Positions 51,784-61,703 are shown, counted from the first letter of the stretch. The stretch: DNA of 64,000 nucleotides from Zhenhengia yiwuensis (GCF_014384995.1 NZ_JACRSY010000002.1:155100-219099), one strand, 5' to 3'. Notes: a model not told the origin generated them from the letters alone. Numbers and translations are program-made.

Positions 51784-52983
51784 ATGAAACGAAAAGTTGT
51801 AGCTGTATCCGAGATTAATAGATATGTAAGTCATTTATTAGAAGAAGACTATCTTTTATCTGATGTATGGCTTTCAGGTGAAATATCCAACTGTAAATAC
51901 CATCAGTCAGGTCATATTTACTTTACAATCAAAGATGAGCGTGCAGGCATCAGTGCAGTGATGTTCGCCAAAGATGCAGCTACCTTGGATTTCACCTTGA
52001 AGGAAGGCCTTAAAGTCTATGTAAGAGGGCGTATTTCCCTTTATGAGAAGACAGGGCAGTATCAGTGCTATGTGATTGAAGTAGAAAAAGAGGGCAAGGG
52101 TACTTTATACGAACAGTTTGAAAGACTTAAAAAGCAGCTTGAAGAAGAAGGGCTTTTTGACCCAAGATATAAGAAGCCTCTCCCAACTTATCCGCAGAAG
52201 GTGGGGGTTATTACTTCAAACACAGGTGCAGCCATTCAAGATATTTTGCAAGTTTCAAAAAGAAGAAACAACGCCATTCCTATTTATATTTATCCTACAG
52301 CAGTTCAAGGGGAGTACGCTACAAATGGTATTGTAAGTGCCATTGAACGTGCTAACCAAGATGGGCTAGTAGATGTGCTCATTGTAGGACGAGGTGGTGG
52401 GTCTATTGAAGACTTATGGAGTTTTAATGAGGAAGCAGTAGCACGTGCTATTTTTGCTTCTAAAATTCCTATTGTTTCGGCTGTAGGACATGAGATAGAT
52501 TTCACCATTTCTGATTTTGTAGCAGACAAACGTGCGGCTACACCATCAGCAGCGGCTGAAATTGTTATTCCAGATAAAGAAAGCTATCTTCTTAAAATTG
52601 ATAGGTCTAAGGAACTTCTTAAGCATCATTTAACAAGGCACTTAGATCTAGAAAAAAGAAGGTTAGAACAGCTCTTATCACGCCCGATTTATCAAAATAA
52701 ACAAAAATATTTTAGAGATTTAATGATTCGAGTAGACTATAGTGAAGAGCAACTCATAAAGGCCTATACAAAACATCTTACTTTCACAAGAAATGTCTTA
52801 AATGATAAGATTACCAAGATGGAAAAACTCTCACCTCTTCTTACATTAAAAAGAGGTTATAGTGTTACAACTACTAAGTCGGGTGAAATGATTACACATA
52901 AGGATCAAGTAGAAGTAGGCGATTACATTAAGGTAGCACTTAAAGAGGGGACTTTACATGCAGAGGTAGTAAAGAAAGGATAA
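51784..52983 (+). CDS. xseA: Exodeoxyribonuclease VII large subunit
   Basis: XseA is the catalytic subunit of exonuclease VII, which degrades single-stranded DNA. The N-terminal OB fold (LSGEISNCKYHQSGHIYFTI) is followed by the catalytic core with GRGGGSIEDLWSFN and the DKRAATPSAAAE motif, then a coiled-coil tail. 399 residues. It starts 2 bases after nusB and is followed by xseB. Confidence 0.95.
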   Translation: MKRKVVAVSEINRYVSHLLEEDYLLSDVWLSGEISNCKYHQSGHIYFTIKDERAGISAVMFAKDAATLDFTLKEGLKVYVRGRISLYEKTGQYQCYVIEVEKEGKGTLYEQFERLKKQLEEEGLFDPRYKKPLPTYPQKVGVITSNTGAAIQDILQVSKRRNNAIPIYIYPTAVQGEYATNGIVSAIERANQDGLVDVLIVGRGGGSIEDLWSFNEEAVARAIFASKIPIVSAVGHEIDFTISDFVADKRAATPSAAAEIVIPDKESYLLKIDRSKELLKHHLTRHLDLEKRRLEQLLSRPIYQNKQKYFRDLMIRVDYSEEQLIKAYTKHLTFTRNVLNDKITKMEKLSPLLTLKRGYSVTTTKSGEMITHKDQVEVGDYIKVALKEGTLHAEVVKKG

Positions 52984-52987
52984 GGTT

Positions 52988-53221
52988 ATGGCTAAAAAAA
53001 TAGCAAAAAACTTTGAAAGTGCAATGGAAGAGCTTGAAAAGCTTATTTATAGCTTAGAAGATGGCTCACTTTCACTTGATGAAAGTATTAAAACTTATAA
53101 AAAAGGTATGGAACTTGCAGCTTTTTGCAGTGAAGCACTTCAAAAGGCAGAGCAGGAAATATATGTACTTGAGCATAATGCAATAAGTAAAATGAATGGG
53201 GAAGATAATAATGGAGAATAA
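52988..53221 (+). CDS. xseB: Exodeoxyribonuclease VII small subunit
   Basis: A 77-residue helical subunit that coats the XseA coiled coil. The family motif FESAMEELEKLIYSLEDGSLSLDESIKTYKKG (residues about 9-40) is clear. It overlaps the prenyl synthase gene by 11 bases. Confidence 0.94.
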   Translation: MAKKIAKNFESAMEELEKLIYSLEDGSLSLDESIKTYKKGMELAAFCSEALQKAEQEIYVLEHNAISKMNGEDNNGE

Positions 53222-54086
53222 ACTGGAGCTTTATAGGGAAAGAATAGAAAACCAGATTAAAGAAGCCATTCCAAATAATCATGGAAGTTTTGGGGAGCTT
53301 TATGAAGCCATGGCTTATAGCCTTTATGCAGGTGGCAAACGTATTCGCCCATTACTTATGCAGCTTGCTTATGAAGCAGTAGGGGGAAAAGAAACCATTA
53401 CCCCTTATTTGTGTGCAATTGAGATGATTCACACCTATTCACTTATCCATGATGACTTACCTGCTATGGACAATGATGATCTTAGACGTGGTAAGCCAAC
53501 CAATCATAAAGTATTTGGAGAAGCAACAGCTATTCTTGCTGGAGATGCACTCTTAAATGGTGCTTTTGAAATGATGTTAGAAGATGCACTTAACCAGGAC
53601 GATATGAATCGTGTTAGGGCAGCACATGTTTTAGCAGAGGCAAGTGGTGCTAGAGGTATGATTGGTGGACAAATTCTGGATATGCAAAGTGAAGGTAAGC
53701 AAATTGATAAAGATACTCTAGATAGTATTCATCTACATAAAACAGGTGCACTTATTGCAGCAGCCGTTCATATGGGTGCGCTATTAGGTGGCGCTTCATC
53801 TAATGAAGTGACAGCCCTTACGTTTTATGGTAAGTATTTAGGAAAAGTTTTTCAAATTATTGATGATGTGTTAGATGCTACATCAACAGTAGAAGAATTA
53901 GGGAAGCCTATTCATAGTGATATGAAAAATGAAAAAAATACGTATTTATCTTTCTACGATGTAGACACTTGCTATAGTATTGCAGAGGAACTTACAACGA
54001 AAGCGATTAAATGCTTAGAACGTGTAGAAGGTGATACATCCCTACTTGAGCATGTGGCATTCAGCCTGGTTCAAAGAAGGAATTAG
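53211..54086 (+). CDS. ispA: Polyprenyl (geranylgeranyl/farnesyl) diphosphate synthase
   Basis: A 291-residue short-chain prenyl transferase that condenses isopentenyl diphosphate with allylic diphosphates, feeding quinone and undecaprenyl synthesis. The first aspartate-rich motif is DDLPAMDNDD with RRGKPT, and the second is DDVLDATS. GGKRIRP binds the diphosphate. The start is the ATG at 53211, inside the end of xseB; a GTG/ATG pair at 53196 is weaker. Chain length cannot be settled by eye. Confidence 0.9.
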   Translation: MENKLELYRERIENQIKEAIPNNHGSFGELYEAMAYSLYAGGKRIRPLLMQLAYEAVGGKETITPYLCAIEMIHTYSLIHDDLPAMDNDDLRRGKPTNHKVFGEATAILAGDALLNGAFEMMLEDALNQDDMNRVRAAHVLAEASGARGMIGGQILDMQSEGKQIDKDTLDSIHLHKTGALIAAAVHMGALLGGASSNEVTALTFYGKYLGKVFQIIDDVLDATSTVEELGKPIHSDMKNEKNTYLSFYDVDTCYSIAEELTTKAIKCLERVEGDTSLLEHVAFSLVQRRN

Positions 54087-54095
54087 GGGGCAAAA

Positions 54096-54542
54096 ATGAA
54101 ACAATTAACACAGCTTTTTAGCAATGATCTTTTAATGGTAGCTTTATTAAGTTGGTTTATTGCACAAGTACTAAAGGTCATTTTAACTTTAATTAACGAT
54201 CATAAACTTGATCTTAATAAACTTGTCTCTTCCGGTGGAATGCCTAGCTCACATAGTGCTATTTCTACTTCGTTAGCTATTGGTGTTGGTCAACTTCATG
54301 GGTATGATAGTGCAATTTTTGCAGTAGCAGCAGTACTAAGCTTTATTGTTATGTATGATGCAGCAAATGTGCGTTTAGAAGCTGGTAAACAAGCAGCACT
54401 TTTAAATCGTATTATTGACGTGATGCAGGACCCTAATGTGACACTAGAAGTAAGACTTAAAGAATTACTTGGACATACACCACTTCAAGTTGCCGCAGGT
54501 GCTGTACTTGGTATTGTAACTGCATTAATTTTTATACCATAA
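54096..54542 (+). CDS. Divergent PAP2 family protein (YuiD/DUF212)
   Basis: A 148-residue membrane protein with three or four helices. GGMPSSHSA resembles the PAP2 phosphatase motif, followed by VMYDAANVRLEAGKQA. The family (YuiD-like) may act on lipid phosphates such as undecaprenyl or prenyl diphosphates, which would suit its place between prenyl synthase and dxs; that is inference. AGGGGG precedes the ATG. Confidence 0.82.
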   Translation: MKQLTQLFSNDLLMVALLSWFIAQVLKVILTLINDHKLDLNKLVSSGGMPSSHSAISTSLAIGVGQLHGYDSAIFAVAAVLSFIVMYDAANVRLEAGKQAALLNRIIDVMQDPNVTLEVRLKELLGHTPLQVAAGAVLGIVTALIFIP

Positions 54543-54547
54543 TGTTA

Positions 54548-54576
54548 AAATGACAATCTTATGGGTTGTCATTTTT
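54548..54576 (+). terminator. Hairpin terminator before dxs
   Basis: AAATGACAA pairs with TTGTCATTT around a ten-base loop, followed by a short T-run. dxs then needs its own promoter or readthrough. Confidence 0.65.
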
Positions 54577-54634
54577 AGTATGATTAATAAATATGAATAA
54601 ATTTACAATAAGTAATTAATGAAAGTGTGAGAAC

Positions 54635-56509
54635 ATGCTAAAAATATTAGATAGTATTAAAAATATAGAGGATCTCAAGAAGATAGATCAAGAAGAACTA
54701 GGCTTTTTAGCAAGAGATATACGTCAATTCTTAATACAGTCTCTTTCTAAAACAGGTGGACATTTGGCATCTAATTTAGGTGTTGTAGAACTTACCATAG
54801 CACTTCATTATGTTTTTAATTCGCCAGAAGATAAAATGATATGGGATGTAGGCCACCAGGCTTATGTGCATAAATTATTAACAGGTAGAAGAAAAGGGTT
54901 TAAGACTTTAAGAAAAACAGGTGGAATGAGTGGATTTCCAAAACGTAAAGAAAGTAAACATGATGTATTTGAAACAGGACATAGTTCAACTTCTATTTCA
55001 GCTGCACTTGGAATGGCTATCTCAAGAGACCTTAAAGGAGAGAATAGTCACGTTATTGCTGTTATAGGAGATGGGGCTTTAACGGGTGGTATGGCTTATG
55101 AAGCACTGAATAATGCAGGTAGAGGGCATACGAATCTTATTGTTATTTTAAATGATAATGAAATGAGTATTTCAGAAAATGTAGGTGGTATGAGTAGACA
55201 CCTTAACCATATTCGTTCGAGTAAAGATTATTTACGTGCAAAAGAAGGCGTAGAAGATGTGTTAAAACGTATTCCAGCTATAGGTGGTCAGTTAGTAGGC
55301 GCTGTGCGTAAGACAAAAGATGGTGTAAAGACTTTTCTAATTGAGCATACATTGTTTGAGGAAATGGGCTTTACATACTTAGGGCCTATAAATGGACATA
55401 ATTTTAATGACCTTATTGAGATTTTAGAGAATGCAAAAGAGATGAAGGGACCTATTTTAATCCATGTGAAAACAGTTAAAGGTAAAGGGTATAAACCAGC
55501 AGTGGAAAACCCAAGTAGCTATCACGGAGTAGGACCATTTGATATTAAAGCAGGGGTAGCACCTAAAAAAGCAGGCGGCTATACTTTTTCAGATGCTTTC
55601 GGCTATGCTATGGTAAGTTTAGGTGAAGAAGATGAAAAACTTATAGGGATTACAGCAGCTATGGCAGATGGTACAGGACTGAACCATTTTGAAAAGCAGT
55701 TTCCTAAACGTTTCTTCGATGTAGGTATTGCAGAGCAGCATGCTGTAACTTTTGCAGCAGGACTGGCAGCTACAGGTTTTAGACCAGTATTTGCAGTATA
55801 TTCATCTTTCTTACAACGTGCCTATGACCAGATTCTTCATGATGTATGTCTTCAGAATTTACCTGTTATCTTTGGAATAGATAGGGCAGGTCTAGTGGGT
55901 GAAGATGGCGCAACACATCAAGGTATATTTGACATTGCTTATTTAAGCCATATGCCAAATATGACAGTACTTTCTGTCAAAATGCCTGAAGAGATGGAAG
56001 GGGCGCTCCGTTATGCGAAGCGTCTTAATAGCCCAGTAGCCATTCGTTATCCAAGAGGAACTGTGAAGTTAGATCCTAAGTACCAACTTAAATATGATGA
56101 CGTTCGTATGGTAACTTTAGAAGAAGGTCAGTCTGTTTGCTTACTGGCAACAGGTAAGATGGTAGAACAAGCATTAAGAGTAAGAGAAGCCTTATTAGAT
56201 TTAGGTATAGAAGCAGCAGTTGTAGAAGCACCTTGTATTGTGCCAATGGATGAGGAAGGTATTCAGACAGTGGCTAAAACGTATGATTATATCTTCACAA
56301 TGGAAGACCATGTGAAAAAAGGTGGCTTTGGTATGCAAGTAGGTGCCTTTATGTTAGAACATGGCTTAAAAGCTAAGCTGCATAACTTTGCCTATAAAAC
56401 AGGTATTGTAGAGCATGGAGATATTCCATCTTTATTAGAAAGTGAACACTTAAGTGTATTAGATATGGTAAGTACAATTACAGAAATGATAAAGGAAGAG
56501 AGAGCATAA
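54635..56509 (+). CDS. dxs: 1-Deoxy-D-xylulose-5-phosphate synthase
   Basis: DXS condenses pyruvate and glyceraldehyde 3-phosphate with thiamine diphosphate, the first step of the MEP isoprenoid pathway. The thiamine-binding motif is GDGALTGGMAYEALNNAG with NDNEMSIS. The transketolase central domain has DVGIAEQHAVTFAAG. 624 residues, normal length. It overlaps the tlyA start by one base (TAATG). Confidence 0.96.
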   Translation: MLKILDSIKNIEDLKKIDQEELGFLARDIRQFLIQSLSKTGGHLASNLGVVELTIALHYVFNSPEDKMIWDVGHQAYVHKLLTGRRKGFKTLRKTGGMSGFPKRKESKHDVFETGHSSTSISAALGMAISRDLKGENSHVIAVIGDGALTGGMAYEALNNAGRGHTNLIVILNDNEMSISENVGGMSRHLNHIRSSKDYLRAKEGVEDVLKRIPAIGGQLVGAVRKTKDGVKTFLIEHTLFEEMGFTYLGPINGHNFNDLIEILENAKEMKGPILIHVKTVKGKGYKPAVENPSSYHGVGPFDIKAGVAPKKAGGYTFSDAFGYAMVSLGEEDEKLIGITAAMADGTGLNHFEKQFPKRFFDVGIAEQHAVTFAAGLAATGFRPVFAVYSSFLQRAYDQILHDVCLQNLPVIFGIDRAGLVGEDGATHQGIFDIAYLSHMPNMTVLSVKMPEEMEGALRYAKRLNSPVAIRYPRGTVKLDPKYQLKYDDVRMVTLEEGQSVCLLATGKMVEQALRVREALLDLGIEAAVVEAPCIVPMDEEGIQTVAKTYDYIFTMEDHVKKGGFGMQVGAFMLEHGLKAKLHNFAYKTGIVEHGDIPSLLESEHLSVLDMVSTITEMIKEERA

Positions 56510-57312
56510 TGGCAGATAAAGAAAGACTCGATATTTTGATTGCGCAAAGAGGCCTTGCGGAATCACGTGAACGTGCTAAAGCTTATATTATGGCAGGCGT
56601 TGTGTATGTAAATGGACAAAAAGAAGATAAAGCAGGACTTAAGGTCGATGTGACAGCATCTATAGAAGTACGTGAAAAAATGCGTTATGTAAGTCGTGGT
56701 GGATTTAAACTTGAAAAAGCAATGGCACAGTTTCCTATTGAACTTGAAGGGAAAACTTGTATGGACGTAGGTGCTTCAACAGGTGGTTTTACAGATTGTA
56801 TGCTTCAAAATGGTGCAGTAAAGGTCTACTCTATTGATGTAGGATACGGACAGCTTGCTTGGAAGTTAAGAGAGGACGAACGTGTTGTATGTATGGAAAA
56901 AACAAATATGCGTTATGTAACCCATGAACAGATTCCAGAAGAAATCGACTTTAGTTCAATCGATGTATCTTTTATTTCTTTGACAAAAATCTTACTTCCT
57001 GTCTATAATTTAATTAAAGAGGGTGGAGAAGTAGTAGCCCTTATTAAACCACAATTTGAAGCTGGTCGTGAACAAGTTGAAAAACACGGTGTTGTAAGAG
57101 ATCCAAAAGTGCATAAACAAGTTATTCATTTAGTATGGGAATATGCAAAGAGCATTGGTTTTAGCATTCGTGGGCTTGATTTTTCACCCATTAAAGGACC
57201 AGAAGGAAATATTGAATATTTAATTTATCTTAAAAAAGCAACAGAGGAGCTTCCATTAGAAACGGACACACTTATTGAAAAAGTGGTGAGTGCATCACAC
57301 GATACATTATAG
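56509..57312 (+). CDS. tlyA: TlyA family rRNA methyltransferase/hemolysin-like protein
   Basis: A 267-residue protein with an N-terminal S4 RNA-binding domain (RLDILIAQRGLAESRERAKA) and a C-terminal FtsJ-like methyltransferase domain. The SAM motif is MDVGASTGGFTDCMLQNGA, and SLTKILLPV-type catalytic region residues follow. Known TlyA enzymes methylate 2'-O-ribose in ribosomal RNA. YqxC is the Bacillus name. Here it is between dxs and nadK, the conserved order. Confidence 0.92.
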   Translation: MADKERLDILIAQRGLAESRERAKAYIMAGVVYVNGQKEDKAGLKVDVTASIEVREKMRYVSRGGFKLEKAMAQFPIELEGKTCMDVGASTGGFTDCMLQNGAVKVYSIDVGYGQLAWKLREDERVVCMEKTNMRYVTHEQIPEEIDFSSIDVSFISLTKILLPVYNLIKEGGEVVALIKPQFEAGREQVEKHGVVRDPKVHKQVIHLVWEYAKSIGFSIRGLDFSPIKGPEGNIEYLIYLKKATEELPLETDTLIEKVVSASHDTL

Positions 57313-57325
57313 GTAGGTGGGGAGT

Positions 57326-58186
57326 ATGAAACATATTGGGATTATACCCAATCTTTTAAAAGATAAAGATTTAGAAACAACAAAGGTGGTCATAAGTTGG
57401 CTTTTAGGACATGATTTTAATGTTTATATGACACAGCATATAGGTTCCTTACTCGATGAATCTATTCAAACCTTAGAAGAAGAGCATCTTTATGAAACCT
57501 GTGAGGTCCTTATTACCATTGGTGGAGACGGCACTATTTTAAGCGTAGCACAAAAAGCTTGTTTATATGATAAACCTATTATAGGTATCAATTTAGGTAG
57601 ACTAGGCTTTTTAGCAGATGTAGAAATGTCTGAGATAGACCAGTTCTTATCAAAACTTTTAACAGATGATTATACAATAGAAGAACGTATGATGCTTATG
57701 ATCAAAGTCATTGACCCATCAGGAGAGGCACATAAATTTTATGCGCTTAACGATGCCTATGTTGCAAGGGGGAGTTCTTCAAGAATTTCAGAATTCGAGA
57801 TTAAGGTGAACGAACATTTTCTAGATCTTTATCCAGCAGATGGTATTATTATTGCTACCCCTACAGGTTCAACGGCTTATAATCTTTCAGCAGGAGGACC
57901 TATTGTAGCACCATCAGCTAGTCAGATAATGATTACCCCTATCTGCCCGCACTCCATTTATTCAAGAGCGGTTATTGTAGCTGATACAGATGCTGTGCAG
58001 ATTAAAACTAATAACTATGATGGTACCACGCTTGAGCTTGTAGTAGATGGTCAGATGAAAATGAATATTACTCCTATGCATTTTATTGAAGTAAGAAAAG
58101 CACCTTATACAACAAAACTCATTAAGCTTTCTGACTTGCATTTTTTTGAAATCTTAAGAAAAAAAATAGTGGAGAGGCGTAAATAA
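57326..58186 (+). CDS. nadK: NAD kinase
   Basis: NAD kinase makes NADP from NAD. The GGDGT motif is in TIGGDGTILS, and the substrate motif is PTGSTAYNLSAGGPI. 286 residues from the ATG at 57326 (MKHIGIIPN), preceded by AGGTAGG; a GTG at 57317 would add three residues. It lies 3 bases before argR. Confidence 0.94.
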   Translation: MKHIGIIPNLLKDKDLETTKVVISWLLGHDFNVYMTQHIGSLLDESIQTLEEEHLYETCEVLITIGGDGTILSVAQKACLYDKPIIGINLGRLGFLADVEMSEIDQFLSKLLTDDYTIEERMMLMIKVIDPSGEAHKFYALNDAYVARGSSSRISEFEIKVNEHFLDLYPADGIIIATPTGSTAYNLSAGGPIVAPSASQIMITPICPHSIYSRAVIVADTDAVQIKTNNYDGTTLELVVDGQMKMNITPMHFIEVRKAPYTTKLIKLSDLHFFEILRKKIVERRK

Positions 58187-58189
58187 ACT

Positions 58190-58648
58190 ATGGGAATGAA
58201 AGAACAAAGACAATCGAAAATATTAAGTCTTATTCAAAAACAAGAAATAGAAACACAAGAAGAACTTGCAGAAAACCTTGAAAAAGCAGGGTTTAAAGTA
58301 ACACAAGCCACAGTGTCTAGAGATATTCGTGAGCTTAAGCTTACAAAAGTTGCAGGTAAAAATAATGCTCAAAAGTATGTAGCATTAACCAACTATGAAA
58401 ATCAAATTTCAGAAAAAGTCATTCGTGTTTTTAAAGCTGGTTTTGTATCTATGGATGTAGCGCAAAATATTTTAGTTGTCCGTACTTTAACAGGTATGGG
58501 TAATGCTGTAGCAGCAGCTATTGATGGCTTTAATTATGAAGAAATTGTAGGAACACTTGCAGGAGATGATACGATTTTCTGTGCGATTCGTAATATAGAA
58601 GAGATAGGTGACGTGATTGCCAAGTTTCAAGAAGTATTAAACTCATAA
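58190..58648 (+). CDS. argR: Arginine repressor ArgR/AhrC
   Basis: A 152-residue hexameric arginine-sensing repressor. The N-terminal winged helix has KVTQATVSRDIRELKLTKV, and the C-terminal oligomerisation/arginine-binding domain contains TLAGDDTIF. It lies between nadK and recN, as in most Bacillota. No strong ribosome binding site is seen, so coupling to nadK translation is likely. Confidence 0.94.
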   Translation: MGMKEQRQSKILSLIQKQEIETQEELAENLEKAGFKVTQATVSRDIRELKLTKVAGKNNAQKYVALTNYENQISEKVIRVFKAGFVSMDVAQNILVVRTLTGMGNAVAAAIDGFNYEEIVGTLAGDDTIFCAIRNIEEIGDVIAKFQEVLNS

Positions 58649-58664
58649 GATAAGGAGTGATAAA

Positions 58665-60356
58665 ATGCTTACGTGTTTACATGTTAGAAACATTGCTCTA
58701 ATCGAAGAGATTACACTGAATTTGCATCATCATCTTAATATTTTTAGCGGTGAAACAGGTGCGGGAAAATCTATGCTCATTGACTCTATTCAATTTGCTA
58801 TAGGTAACCGTACTTCTAAACAAATTATCAGGAAAGGTGAGCAGTGTGCTTATGTACGCCTCACTTTTGAGGATGATAAAGGACTAGGAATTGCTTACTT
58901 AGAAGAAAATGGTTACCCTTATACACATACAACTATTGAAATGGAACGCATTTTATATGTATCAGGGCGAACAGTTTATAAAATAAATGGTATTACATGT
59001 AATAGACAAGTGGTGAAAGATTTAGCAGCACTACTTATAGATGTTCATGGTCAACATGAACCTCAATCTTTATTAGATGTGTCTACCCATGTCCATATGT
59101 TAGATAGCTTTGGAGACGAAAAGTTTCTTCATCTTAAGGAAGCTTATAAAACACATTATGAGCGCCTTATGAATTTGAAAAATGAACTAAGTAAAATCAG
59201 TACAGATGATCGTAAGAAGCTACAGCTCCAAGATATGCTAGAATTTCAGATTAATGAAATTGCTGCATGTAAACTAAAAACTCATGAAGAAGAAGAACTT
59301 AAAAGTCAATATGAGATTTTATCCCATGCAGAGAAGATTCTTATGCAATGTCAGAAGGCTTATGATGCCCTAGAGGCAGATGGGCATCACGCAGGTGCTA
59401 TAGAACTTGTAGGCAAGGCAACACAACATATACAAGATGTTAGCCATATTAATGAAGAATTAGGGAGCCTTCATGCAAGGCTTTTAGCAGTAGAAGCTGA
59501 TCTTCAAGATATTACTTATCAAGTAAGACGTTTTGCAGACCAGATTGAATATTCACCAGAACTCTTACAAGAAATTCAGACAAGACTTGATACAATCTAT
59601 AGACTAAAACAAAAATATGGTAGTTCTATTAGTGAAATTCTAGTATATAAACAAAACTGTGAAAAAGAGCTTGAAGAGCTATTAGGTAGCACGCATAATA
59701 AAGAAAAATTAGAGCAGGAAATAGCAGATTTAGAAAATAAATTAAATACTATTGCATTAGAACTTACAGAAGGCAGAAAAAATATTGCTGAGAGTATAGA
59801 AGTACAAATTAATGAGCATCTGCATGACCTTCAAATGCCCCATGCACAGTTTAAGGTGGCTATACAGCAAAGTGAAATGTTTAACCGTAATGGGCAAGAT
59901 GAAGTAGAATTCCTCATTCGTACTAACTTAGGTGAAGATATGCATGGACTTGCAAAAATTGCATCAGGTGGGGAAATCTCAAGAGTAATGCTTGCTATTA
60001 AGACCGTCCTTGTACTAGGTGATAGTATAGAAACTGTTATTTTTGATGAGATTGATACAGGTATTAGTGGGCTTGCGGCGCAGAAAGTGGGCGAGAAGCT
60101 AGCAGTTATCTCAAGAGCAAGACAGGTTATATGCATTACGCATCTCCCTCAGATTGCAGCTATGGGAGACCGTAACTATTTAATCGAAAAAAGTGCTGTA
60201 GACAATCAGACTAAAACACAGCTAATGACACTACCAGATGACAAGCTTCAAGAAGAACTTTGCCGTTTAATGGGTGGTTTTATTACAGAGAGTACTTTAA
60301 AAAGTGCAAAAGAGCTTAAAGAATCAGCAAATCGTTATAAACAAGGCATCGCATAA
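58665..60356 (+). CDS. recN: DNA repair protein RecN
   Basis: RecN is an SMC-like ATPase for double-strand break repair. Walker A is GETGAGKSM near residue 30, the coiled-coil middle runs about residues 150-380, the signature is ASGGEISRVMLA and Walker B ends in VIFDEIDTGISG. 563 residues. TAAGGAG precedes the ATG. Its stop codon lies in the loop of the terminator hairpin. Confidence 0.96.
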   Translation: MLTCLHVRNIALIEEITLNLHHHLNIFSGETGAGKSMLIDSIQFAIGNRTSKQIIRKGEQCAYVRLTFEDDKGLGIAYLEENGYPYTHTTIEMERILYVSGRTVYKINGITCNRQVVKDLAALLIDVHGQHEPQSLLDVSTHVHMLDSFGDEKFLHLKEAYKTHYERLMNLKNELSKISTDDRKKLQLQDMLEFQINEIAACKLKTHEEEELKSQYEILSHAEKILMQCQKAYDALEADGHHAGAIELVGKATQHIQDVSHINEELGSLHARLLAVEADLQDITYQVRRFADQIEYSPELLQEIQTRLDTIYRLKQKYGSSISEILVYKQNCEKELEELLGSTHNKEKLEQEIADLENKLNTIALELTEGRKNIAESIEVQINEHLHDLQMPHAQFKVAIQQSEMFNRNGQDEVEFLIRTNLGEDMHGLAKIASGGEISRVMLAIKTVLVLGDSIETVIFDEIDTGISGLAAQKVGEKLAVISRARQVICITHLPQIAAMGDRNYLIEKSAVDNQTKTQLMTLPDDKLQEELCRLMGGFITESTLKSAKELKESANRYKQGIA

Positions 60357-60370
60357 GCGATGCTTTTTTT
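60346..60370 (+). terminator. Intrinsic terminator overlapping the recN stop codon
   Basis: GCATCGC (60346-60352) and GCGATGC (60357-60363) form a perfect seven-pair stem with a four-base loop (ATAA) holding the stop codon, followed by a T-run (60364-60370). Confidence 0.88.
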
Positions 60371-60442
60371 ATATGTAAATCTTACCTTGTCAACCTATCT
60401 TGAAGCTGAATAATTGTATTTTAAAAAGGAGAATTTAAACAT

Positions 60443-60457
60443 ATGACAGCAAAATAG
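60443..60457 (+). other. Four-codon mini ORF ahead of spoIVB
   Basis: AAAGGAG followed nine bases later by ATG ACA GCA AAA TAG. It ends 10 bases before the spoIVB start and is out of frame with it. It may be chance or a short leader affecting ribosome loading. Confidence 0.3.
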
Positions 60458-60467
60458 GACAGATAGG

Positions 60468-61664
60468 ATGTGGCAGAAAATGAAAGACAATCAAAAACTT
60501 AAGAAATGGTTCTGTTACATATCACTAATACTTCTCTTTATGATATGTAGCCCAATGATTATTTCTAAATTCTTACCTAACCATATTCAAATTGCACAAG
60601 GTACAATAGAAGAGGAACTTTTTAAATGGCCGTTTAAGGCACAAAAAGATACTAATGATGATTTAGAGCTTTCTTTACTTGGATACATTCCTATTAAAAC
60701 CGTTAATGTAGAAGTTGTAAAGCCTAAGGTACTAGTCCCTTGTGGGAATCTTATTGGTGTAAAGGTAGAAGCAGAAGGCATATGTGTTCTGGGTACAAGC
60801 TCTTTTACATCAGGAGGGAAAGAAGTATCTCCATGTAAAAATAAAATAGAAAAAGGAGATATTATTTTAGAAGTAGAGCATGTTCCTCTAAAATCAAAGG
60901 AGCACTTTAGAGATCTAATTAAAGAAAATGAAGATCAAGATATAATGCTTAAAGTAAAACGTCGAGAGGAAGTTATGGAAGTTGTTTTAAAACCTGAGTA
61001 CTGTGAAAATGAAAGCAGTTATAAATTAGGCTTATGGGTAAAAGACAGTACACAAGGTATTGGAACAGTTACCTATTTTGATCCAGAAACTAAAGTATTT
61101 GGTGCACTGGGTCATGGCATTAATGATGCCGATATAAAAAGATTGCTACCTATTAAAGCAGGAGAGGTGACAAAGGCTACTATTACAGCTATTAGAAAAG
61201 GAGAAAAAGGAGAACCTGGTGAACTTAAGGGAATTATTGAATATACACCAAGAAATATATTAGGTAATATTGAAACCAATACAGCACTTGGTATCTTTGG
61301 AACGCTTAATAAGAGAGGAGAGGCACTTTTTATAAAAAATGCGATGCCTATTGCTTATCAAAATGAGATAGAAGAAGGTCAGGCAGTAATTTTAAGTAAT
61401 ATTATTGGGGATGAAGTCAAAGCATATAGTATAGAAGTTAGAAAAGTAGCACGTTATACAAGTGAGCCTGCAAAAGGAATGATTATAGAGATTACAGATC
61501 CAAGACTTTTGGAAATGACCAATGGGATTATACAAGGGATGAGTGGTAGCCCTATTATACAAAATGGTAAATTAATAGGAGCAGTTACCCATGTTTTCAT
61601 TCAAGACCCTACAAAAGGGTATGGGATTTTCATCGAAAATATGATTAATAATGAAATAAAATAG
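60468..61664 (+). CDS. spoIVB: SpoIVB sporulation serine peptidase (S55)
   Basis: SpoIVB is secreted by the forespore and cleaves SpoIVFA to release sigma-K activation. An N-terminal membrane anchor (about residues 19-34) is followed by a PDZ domain (about 100-165) and the S55 peptidase domain, with the catalytic histidine in ALGHGIND and serine in GMSGSPI (Ser361). 398 residues. The start is ATG 60468 behind AGGACAGATAGG; ATG 60480 is possible. It is followed by spo0A, the conserved order. Confidence 0.93.
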   Translation: MWQKMKDNQKLKKWFCYISLILLFMICSPMIISKFLPNHIQIAQGTIEEELFKWPFKAQKDTNDDLELSLLGYIPIKTVNVEVVKPKVLVPCGNLIGVKVEAEGICVLGTSSFTSGGKEVSPCKNKIEKGDIILEVEHVPLKSKEHFRDLIKENEDQDIMLKVKRREEVMEVVLKPEYCENESSYKLGLWVKDSTQGIGTVTYFDPETKVFGALGHGINDADIKRLLPIKAGEVTKATITAIRKGEKGEPGELKGIIEYTPRNILGNIETNTALGIFGTLNKRGEALFIKNAMPIAYQNEIEEGQAVILSNIIGDEVKAYSIEVRKVARYTSEPAKGMIIEITDPRLLEMTNGIIQGMSGSPIIQNGKLIGAVTHVFIQDPTKGYGIFIENMINNEIK

Positions 61665-61685
61665 AGATACTGTAAAAAAAATAAA

Positions 61686-61699
61686 ATATTCCAGAATAT
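61686..61699. promoter_or_regulatory. Palindrome upstream of the spo0A promoter
   Basis: ATATTC-CA-GAATAT is a perfect 6-bp inverted repeat 4 bases before the -35 box. It is not a Spo0A box (TGTCGAA). It could be an operator; no known match. Confidence 0.4.
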
Positions 61700-61703
61700 G
61701 GTA

